Assembly (NCBI GenBank): GCA_938048755.1
Contig: CALIUG010000270.1
Location: 1 to 34,756, forward strand
From: an uncultured Alphaproteobacteria bacterium
Lineage (GTDB): Bacteria > Pseudomonadota > Alphaproteobacteria > SP197
Reading direction: 5' to 3'
DNA length: 34,756 nt
Shown here: piece after piece, positions 26,987-31,625 of the stretch
How the letters are laid out: each line of letters starts with the position of its first letter
How positions within the stretch are numbered: the first letter of the stretch is position 1
Made by a program: the position numbers and the translations under genes
Notes under the pieces: model-generated
What the model was told of the DNA's origin: nothing
What the model saw: only the letters and a program-made list of their open reading frames with translations
Database searches by the model: none

Positions 26987-28237
26987 TTAGCGTGTCTTGC
27001 CGAGTTCCACCGCGGCGGCTGAAGCCTGGGGCATCAGGGCCGGATGATCGTCGACAATGGGATCAAGGCCCATTTCGTCACGCAGGATGGTCACGGTCTC
27101 CTTGACGCGATAATCGCAGAACAGCGTTTCCGTGCCGGCCATCGTGCCAAGTTCGAACTGCTTGTTGCCCGGCGAGCCGCCGGCACAGACATCGAAAAAG
27201 GCGCATGATTTCTTGCACGCGCTGTAGCCCTCGATGATCTCGTTCATGTAGCGCGCGAACATCGGGTTGGCGAAGGCATCGAGATAGGCATTTTCGTGCA
27301 CGTTGCCGAAGACGAACGGCTCACCGTTCATCTCCATGGCATGCAGTTCGGGCGAAAACGATGAGAAGTCACCGTCATGTCCGACCGTGATGATGCGGAA
27401 CGGCACGGTCTGCTGTGTCTTCATCAAACGCGGCTTGCCGGCATTGGAGACGAACTTCTCGTACTCGCGAACCTCACGAATGTTGAGCCGCCCCGCAGCG
27501 TGCCGCTTGTAGCACTCGCGCGTGAACTCTCGGAAGAGATGGCGCGTGCCGGTGTTGTGGTCGAGCGAGGTATCTTCGTGATTGCCTTCGAACTCCTCGA
27601 CGTTGAAGCCGACACTGGTCATGCCGACCTCTTCGAAGAAGTCGAGTGCGGTTTCGTAGTCCTGAAGGAAGTCCTTGGTCACCACGGCGATGACATGGAA
27701 GGGAATGTCATTTCTGTGCAGCGTTTCGATGCCCTTCATGACCGACTTGTGCGTGCCCTTGCCGGACCGCGTCTTGCGATAGGCGTCATGAATGTGCTGT
27801 GGCCCATCGATGCTGACACCCATGCGGGTATTCATGGACTTGAACAGGTCACACCAGGAATCGGTCACCAGAACCGCATTGGACTGGAAATTGTGGGTGA
27901 CCTCGACGTCCTTGCAATGTTTCTGCACCAGCTTGTCGGCTTCCCGGTACCAGTCCTTTTCCATCACCAGCGGCTCGCCGGCATGCCAGACGATGGAGAA
28001 CTTCTTGGCCACCAGGCCCGATTCCATGGCCCGCACAATCGCCTTTTCGGCGGTTTCCAGCGGCATGCGGTCCTTCTTCGTGCGCCCGGGCAGATAACAG
28101 TAAGCGCAATCAAGGTTGCAGAACGGTGTCGGCTGCAGGACCAGGAGATTCAGCGGACCCACACTGTGGGGTGGCATACGCTTCCGCTTGGGCTTTGGTG
28201 CAGATGCAGCCTGCGGCTCTGATGCAACTTGTATCAT
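26987..28237 (-). CDS. Radical SAM/SPASM peptide maturase, GrrM/OscB-like (probable cyclophane former)
   Basis: A 416-residue radical SAM protein. The S-adenosylmethionine cluster motif CNLDCAYC supplies C40, C44 and C47, within LVLQPTPFCNLDCAYCYLP. GEPL and the SIDGP segment follow in their usual places. The C-terminal SPASM-type domain has C341, C345, C351 and C374 in SACKKSCAFFDVC-AGGSPGNKQFE-TETLFC. From memory these blocks resemble the GrrM/OscB maturases that make cyclophane crosslinks in glycine-rich peptides; anaerobic sulfatase maturases are distant kin. No peptide-binding RRE domain was noticed. The ATG at 28235-28237 is preferred (GGAG at 28248-28251). A GTG at 28265-28267 would put the start inside an inverted repeat. 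It lies directly downstream of the Trp-x-Asp precursor, its likely substrate. Confidence 0.88.
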   Translation of the reverse strand: MIQVASEPQAASAPKPKRKRMPPHSVGPLNLLVLQPTPFCNLDCAYCYLPGRTKKDRMPLETAEKAIVRAMESGLVAKKFSIVWHAGEPLVMEKDWYREADKLVQKHCKDVEVTHNFQSNAVLVTDSWCDLFKSMNTRMGVSIDGPQHIHDAYRKTRSGKGTHKSVMKGIETLHRNDIPFHVIAVVTKDFLQDYETALDFFEEVGMTSVGFNVEEFEGNHEDTSLDHNTGTRHLFREFTRECYKRHAAGRLNIREVREYEKFVSNAGKPRLMKTQQTVPFRIITVGHDGDFSSFSPELHAMEMNGEPFVFGNVHENAYLDAFANPMFARYMNEIIEGYSACKKSCAFFDVCAGGSPGNKQFELGTMAGTETLFCDYRVKETVTILRDEMGLDPIVDDHPALMPQASAAAVELGKTR

Positions 28238-28266
28238 GGCATAGTTTCTCCGTGCGAGTATGCGCA

Positions 28267-28300
28267 CCGGAACGGTTCAACGGTTATCAAACCGTTCCGG
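28267..28300 (-). promoter_or_regulatory. Long inverted repeat between precursor and maturase genes
   Basis: An 11-bp perfect inverted repeat (28267-28277 with 28290-28300) with a 12-nt loop. The motif AACGGTT occurs twice in tandem on the plus strand and either copy can pair with the same AACCGTT, so two hairpins compete. No U tract follows on the minus strand, so it is not a standard terminator. It may limit or regulate transcription into the maturase, or bind a protein. Confidence 0.5.
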
Positions 28301-28396
28301 CTGCATATCGTCTTTTCATCTTCGACCGCCAATCAGGCAGTCGTCTTACTTGCTAAGGCCGGATCAGATCCGGTCAGGCGTTCGCGGGGTGCGCGA

Positions 28397-28630
28397 TCAG
28401 TTCCACCAATCGCCCCAGTCACCCCAATCGCCCCAGTCGACCCAGTCACCCCAGTCGGCCCAGTCGTACCAGTCACCCCAATCGCCCCAGTCATCCCAGT
28501 TTGACCAATCGTCCCAGTCATACCAGTCGTACCAGTCACCCCAATCGCCCCAGTCACCCCAGTCACCCCAGTCCGCCCAATCGTACCAGTCGCCCCAGTC
28601 ACCCCAATCGACCCAGTCACCCCAGTCGTA
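28397..28630 (-). repeat. 9-bp tandem coding repeat (Trp-x-Asp tract)
   Basis: Twenty-six 9-bp units of the form TGG-NNN-GAY/AAY. Third positions of the Gly and Asp codons vary freely between units while Trp and Asp/Asn stay fixed, which points to selection on the peptide. A longer block is repeated: about 30 nt including GTACCAGTCACCCC recurs near 28465 and 28528 on the plus strand, showing growth by internal duplication. Confidence 0.85.
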
Positions 28631-28912
28631 CCACTGGGCAAGATCGGTTTCGGTGCCGGTTACGCCACTGTCGTGCACGATGCTGGCAATATCGCCAGCC
28701 TCATGGGCCGTGACAATGTTGGCAAGTGCGGACATGGTCGCTGTCTTGCTGTCACCGGTCGAGGCTTCCGCCTTGGCCACCAGGCCGATGGCGGCCGTGG
28801 CCAGACCGAGCGAAATACCCAGATAGGCGCACTGCTTCAGATAGGCCGGAACGGAGAGTTTCTTCTCCTTCACCAGGCCTGAGAGGTTTGTAACGATGCT
28901 TTTCTCAATCAT
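28397..28912 (-). CDS. RiPP-like precursor with 26 tandem Trp-x-Asp/Asn units
   Basis: A 171-residue protein. Residues 1-93 are a leader: a Lys-rich start, the block [10 protein letters not shown] (23-32), a hydrophobic stretch (about 29-45) ending AKAEA-S, which fits signal peptidase cleavage after A50, then a polar linker ending TETDLAQ. Residues 94-171 are 26 consecutive triplets of the form W-x-D or W-x-N with no spacer, running to the stop. x is Gly in most, otherwise Tyr, Ala, Val, Asp, Ser or Trp, and the last unit is WWN. Such aromatic-x-Asp/Asn triplets match the motif crosslinked by cyclophane-forming radical SAM enzymes, one of which is encoded just downstream. ATG 28910-28912 is chosen by the match to the second precursor and by GGGG upstream; the frame is open further to 28999. 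An unrelated repeat or structural protein is the alternative. Confidence 0.85.
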   Translation of the reverse strand: MIEKSIVTNLSGLVKEKKLSVPAYLKQCAYLGISLGLATAAIGLVAKAEASTGDSKTATMSALANIVTAHEAGDIASIVHDSGVTGTETDLAQWYDWGDWVDWGDWGDWYDWADWGDWGDWGDWGDWYDWYDWDDWSNWDDWGDWGDWYDWADWGDWVDWGDWGDWGDWWN

Positions 28913-29240
28913 CTTAATCCCCGTGGTTCCAAGTCTTATGACCCAGACGTTGGTTGTTGATCTACGGCGTGATCCGAAAAATTCCGCATCGCCATCCACA
29001 TTCCGTTAATGCCCCCGATAGCGGACTTCCGACTATCAGTCATTGAACAGTATGGTTCATTTTGGAGCCCAAGACGACCCGCAATCTGCATCGAAAGTGA
29101 AACCGGATAGAAACGTGACCGGATCGCAAACTCTCGTGCGGTTAGTCGAACCATGATTTTCCCCTCAATCCCCCGGAACAAGCCGTTTCCAGCGAGCCCC
29201 ACTTGTTTTGCGTTACGTGTTCTCTTCACGCCCGGAGCCG
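28913..29240 (-). other. Region between the two precursor units: leader or promoter of precursor 1
   Basis: This 328-bp stretch separates the terminator of precursor 2 from precursor 1 and must hold the promoter of the latter. It contains an imperfect inverted repeat at 29017-29037 (arms GATAG-CGGA / TCCG-CTATC with one bulged base) and a possible small ORF (28936-29153). No -35/-10 pair was convincing to me. Confidence 0.4.
28936..29153 (-). CDS. Possible small ORF of unknown function between the precursors
   Basis: A 72-codon ORF starting MVRLTAREF. Its main support is GAGGGG 7 nt before the ATG at 29151-29153 and its place on the coding strand of the cluster. It matches no family I recognise and has no sequence likeness to the precursor leaders or the maturase. 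Composition (Arg, Ser and Met rich, no clear hydrophobic pattern) is not strongly protein-like, so a chance ORF in a long 5' leader is about as likely. Confidence 0.25.
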
Positions 29241-29280
29241 GAAAAACCTACGCCCGCGGCACATTCGGCGCCGCGGGCGT
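29241..29280 (-). terminator. Terminator of the second precursor unit
   Basis: An 11-bp perfect GC-rich stem ACGCCCGCGGC / GCCGCGGGCGT (29250-29260 with 29270-29280), 9-nt loop, followed on the minus strand by AGGTTTTT. It lies about 50 nt past the TGA that closes the repeat tract of the second precursor. Confidence 0.82.
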
Positions 29281-29332
29281 GATGGTCGTCACAATTTTCA
29301 GGTGTCAGAAACCTGACATCACCAGGTCGGGA

Positions 29333-29689
29333 TCAGTTCCACCAGTCACCACAGTCGCCCCAGTCGTCCCAGTTATACCAGTCGCCCCAATCACCCCAGT
29401 CGACCCAGTCACCCCAATCGTACCACTGGGCGAGGTCGGTTTCCGCACCCGTCGTTGCGGTTTAACCAAGCTGCCGGATTTCAAGGGCTGCGGACGCAGG
29501 AACAATCCGTTCCAGTGTGTCGAGGGCCGTATCGGTTGAAGCTTGCGCTGGCGCCGTCACACCGATCGCAACCAGTGCAGCAGAAATCGAAACACCCAGA
29601 TAGGCACATTGGCGCAAATAGGCTTCGATCGTCAGTTTTTTGGCGTTGACCAGGCTTGCAAGCCCGCCAACCACGTCATTCTCGATCAT
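29333..29689 (-). pseudogene. Second Trp-x-Asp precursor, split by an in-frame stop
   Basis: This paralogue has a leader that aligns with precursor 1 without gaps over the first 50 residues: conserved KKL, AYLRQCAYLG, and AQA-S cleavage-like site after A50. Translation stops at TAA (29462-29464) after 75 residues. The same frame then continues with TTGAETDLAQ and ten triplets ending WWN and TGA at 29333-29335. The first five triplets are identical to those of precursor 1. One unit has Cys in place of Trp (CGD). The single in-frame stop, with no frameshift, suggests a recent nonsense mutation; stop readthrough or production of leader alone is possible. It has its own ribosome site (GGGA before ATG 29687-29689) and terminator. 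Confidence 0.75.
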
Positions 29690-29766
29690 GATAATTCCCG
29701 AGAAGGTTTAGGAAGCCCCCTCCAGGCTCTCGCAAAACCATACCAAAGGAGAAGTCGGAGAAAAGC

Positions 29767-29799
29767 AAAAAAAACGGCAGACTTGTGCGCACTACTGCC
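29767..29799 (-). terminator. Terminator of the ABC-ogt unit
   Basis: Minus-strand stem GGCAG / CTGCC (29795-29799 with 29776-29780), with the self-complementary GTGCGCAC inside the loop, then G and eight T. It ends the ABC ATPase-ogt transcript 12 nt after the ogt stop and separates it from the precursor cluster. Confidence 0.75.
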
Positions 29800-29810
29800 A
29801 TCCAATCGCG

Positions 29811-30317
29811 CTAGGCGTGGAAAGCGCCTTCATGCTGAAGCAACCATTTCTTGCGAAAAAGGCCACCCCCATAACCTGTGAGCGACCCATCGGATCCAAT
29901 CACGCGATGGCAGGGAACAACGATCGAAACCGGGTTCTGACCATTGGCCGCACCGGCTGCGCGAACAGCCCTGGGCCGACCGGCCCGGGCGGCAAGTTCC
30001 CGATAGGTGATGGTCTCTCCGTGAGGGATCGTGCGCAGAGTCTGCCAGACATCTTGCTGAAACGCTGTTCCCCTGGGCGCCACGGCAAGCGCTTCGATGG
30101 CTGTCAGATCCCCTTCAAAGTATGCCGCCATGCTGGCAGCAATCCCCGTATCGTCCCTGCCTTCGGGCGGCAGCCCATCAGGGTAGTGACGCGCCATGAA
30201 GGCATCGAGACGCGTGCTGTCATCGTCAGCAAAGTCCAGTAGTTCAAGAGCCCCATCGGCAATCACCATCCAGACATCGCCGATCGGGCTCGAGATGGCG
30301 GTGCGGAACCGTTCCAT
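29811..30317 (-). CDS. Methylated-DNA--[protein]-cysteine S-methyltransferase
   Basis: A 168-residue suicide repair protein that takes alkyl groups from O6-alkylguanine or O4-alkylthymine. The acceptor cysteine is C136 in IVVPCHRVIG. The helix-turn-helix part (GTAFQQDVWQTLRTIPHGETITYRELA, then RPRAVRAAGAANGQNP with the arginine finger) is intact. The N-terminal domain is short and Ada/Ogt-like with no Ada regulatory part. The ATG at 30315-30317 overlaps the ABC ATPase stop as TGATG, so translation is likely coupled; a GTG one codon earlier is possible. Confidence 0.94.
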   Translation of the reverse strand: MERFRTAISSPIGDVWMVIADGALELLDFADDDSTRLDAFMARHYPDGLPPEGRDDTGIAASMAAYFEGDLTAIEALAVAPRGTAFQQDVWQTLRTIPHGETITYRELAARAGRPRAVRAAGAANGQNPVSIVVPCHRVIGSDGSLTGYGGGLFRKKWLLQHEGAFHA

Positions 30318-31267
30318 CACTCGGCGGCGTCAGCCGGCGTGGTATCGCCGGTCAGCGCGACAAAGACGTCTTCGAGGTCGCCTTCGGTCGTCGAAAGGTC
30401 GGCAATCGTCAATCCGGCCTGGTGAACCTGGGCCAGTACCGAATCGAGATCGGCCTCGCTGGAGCGATAACGCACCTGCAGCCGGCCATGCTGGGTCAAC
30501 CTGCAGTCAAGATTTGCGAAAGATTCAGGGATGGCATCCAGGCGCTGATCGAATCGAATGGTCAGGGTCTTGCGATCAAGGCGTCGTTTCAGGCCTTCCG
30601 TCGTATCCCGCGCGACCAGCTCGCCATGATCGATAATGGCAATCTCGTCACAGAATCGTTCCGCCTCCTCGAGATAATGGGTCGTCAGCATGATCGTGAC
30701 GCCCTGCTCGTTGAGGCCGCGAATGTAGGTCCAGAACGTGCGGCGCAACTCGACATCGACGCCTGCGGTGGGTTCATCGAGCACAATCACCGGGGGATTG
30801 TGGACCATTGCCTTGGCGACCAGAAGCCGGCGGCGCATGCCGCCCGAGAGGCTGCGCGCATAACTGTCCGCCTGCTCGGTCAGCCCGACAGCCTCGAGAA
30901 TCTCATCGGTGCGCCGTGCCTTTTTCGGCACCCCGTAAAGACCGGCCTGCAGTTCGAGCGCTTCGCGCGGGGAGAAAAACGGGTCGATGTTGAGCTCCTG
31001 TGGCACCACACCGATGGCCCGCTTGGCCTCGCGCGGATTGCGCGCGATATCCCAACCCCAGATTTCAGCCTCACCGGCTGTCTTGACGACAAGACCCGCC
31101 AGAATATTGATCATGGTCGACTTGCCGGCCCCATTTGGACCCAAAAGGCCAAAGAAAGACCCTCGGCGCACGTCCAGATCCACGCCCTTCAGCGCTTCCT
31201 TGGCATTGGGTCCCTTGCCGTAGACCTTCTTGAGGCCACGGATATCGATGGCGAGTTCAGGATTCAT
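30317..31267 (-). CDS. ABC transporter ATP-binding protein (ABC-2 type)
   Basis: A 316-residue nucleotide-binding protein of the DrrA/CcmA type. Walker A GPNGAGKST is at 43-51, the Q-loop at VPQE, the signature LSGGM at 140-144, Walker B VIVLDEPTAGVD at 160-171, and the switch His in TTHYLEEAE. A C-terminal regulatory part of about 80 residues follows. Its membrane partner is not in the window, which is odd for this type; the next gene is ogt. Start MNPELAIDI at 31265-31267 has no ribosome site but has TATAAA 7 nt upstream, suggesting a leaderless message. Confidence 0.9.
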   Translation of the reverse strand: MNPELAIDIRGLKKVYGKGPNAKEALKGVDLDVRRGSFFGLLGPNGAGKSTMINILAGLVVKTAGEAEIWGWDIARNPREAKRAIGVVPQELNIDPFFSPREALELQAGLYGVPKKARRTDEILEAVGLTEQADSYARSLSGGMRRRLLVAKAMVHNPPVIVLDEPTAGVDVELRRTFWTYIRGLNEQGVTIMLTTHYLEEAERFCDEIAIIDHGELVARDTTEGLKRRLDRKTLTIRFDQRLDAIPESFANLDCRLTQHGRLQVRYRSSEADLDSVLAQVHQAGLTIADLSTTEGDLEDVFVALTGDTTPADAAE

Positions 31268-31279
31268 GGCGCGATTTAT
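31268..31279 (-). promoter_or_regulatory. Possible -10 element for a leaderless ABC ATPase mRNA
   Basis: On the minus strand TGTATAAAT, an extended -10, lies so that its last A of TATAAA is 7 nt before the ATG at 31267. Transcription would then begin at or next to the start codon. The -35 is poor. Confidence 0.4.
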
Positions 31280-31383
31280 ACACGAGCCGTCCGACGACAA
31301 CAGCGCCAACACGACCCTGGCCTGCAAAGTTCGTTGCATGCCGCGTTGCTATTCGTATGATCCCGCCAACAGGAGACGAAGCC

Positions 31384-31569
31384 ATGCCCATTGATCCGCC
31401 CGAGGTCATCGAAACCCAAGACGCCAAGGTCCATTGTGACGGTGGCGGCGGCGCATTGGGACATCCGCGCGTCTACTACGATCTCCATGCCCATGGCGCT
31501 GTCGATTGCGGCTATTGCGACCGTCGCTTCGTCTGGACCGGCTTCAAGGGCGAGACCTCGGCAGCCTGA
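31384..31569 (+). CDS. CHCC-type zinc-finger protein
   Basis: A 61-residue protein of the zf-CHCC family, related to the zinc-binding end of the mitochondrial complex I subunit NDUFS6. Ligands are C18, H27, C42 and C45 ([31 protein letters not shown]). Many alphaproteobacteria carry this small gene; in the respiratory context it is thought to bind complex I, but that is family knowledge, not shown here. The ATG at 31384 follows GGAGA at a standard distance. It precedes polA by 56 nt on the same strand. Confidence 0.9.
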   Translation: [61 protein letters not shown]

Positions 31570-31625
31570 GAATTCAGGCAGAACTTTCGGTGCAGCCACG
31601 GCACAATTTGCTCTAGGCTGACGCC

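Noticed and set aside
28358-28378. CCGGATC-A-GATCCGG repeat as terminator of precursor 1
   Set aside because: The hairpin is short with a very small loop and has no U tract on either strand, so it is not supported as a terminator.
28397-28630. CRISPR-like appearance of the repeated block
   Set aside because: The unit is 9 bp with no unique spacers of 30-40 bp, it stays in one reading frame throughout, and no cas genes are present.
28333-28641. Collagen-like Gly-x-Thr repeat ORF on the minus strand
   Set aside because: It is the shifted frame of the Trp-x-Asp tract. The true frame has a leader homologous to that of precursor 2 and a ribosome site; this frame has neither.
28229-28826. Plus-strand Val-Thr-Pro and Gln-Ser-Pro repeat ORFs
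   Set aside because: Complementary-strand shadows of the same 9-bp repeat. The paralogue at 29333-29689 conserves the minus-strand WxD frame, not these.
29298-29316. TCAGGT/ACCTGA hairpin after precursor 2
   Set aside because: Only 6 bp and not followed by a U tract; the stronger stem at 29250-29280 with TTTTT is the better terminator.
30317-31267. ABC ATPase as exporter of the Trp-x-Asp peptide
   Set aside because: It is separated from the precursors by ogt and a strong terminator, lacks a permease or peptidase domain, and the precursor leaders already look like Sec-type signals.
31384-31569. Possible link of the CHCC zinc-finger gene to the RiPP cluster
   Set aside because: It lies on the other strand, beyond ogt and the ABC gene, and belongs to a common respiratory-associated family.
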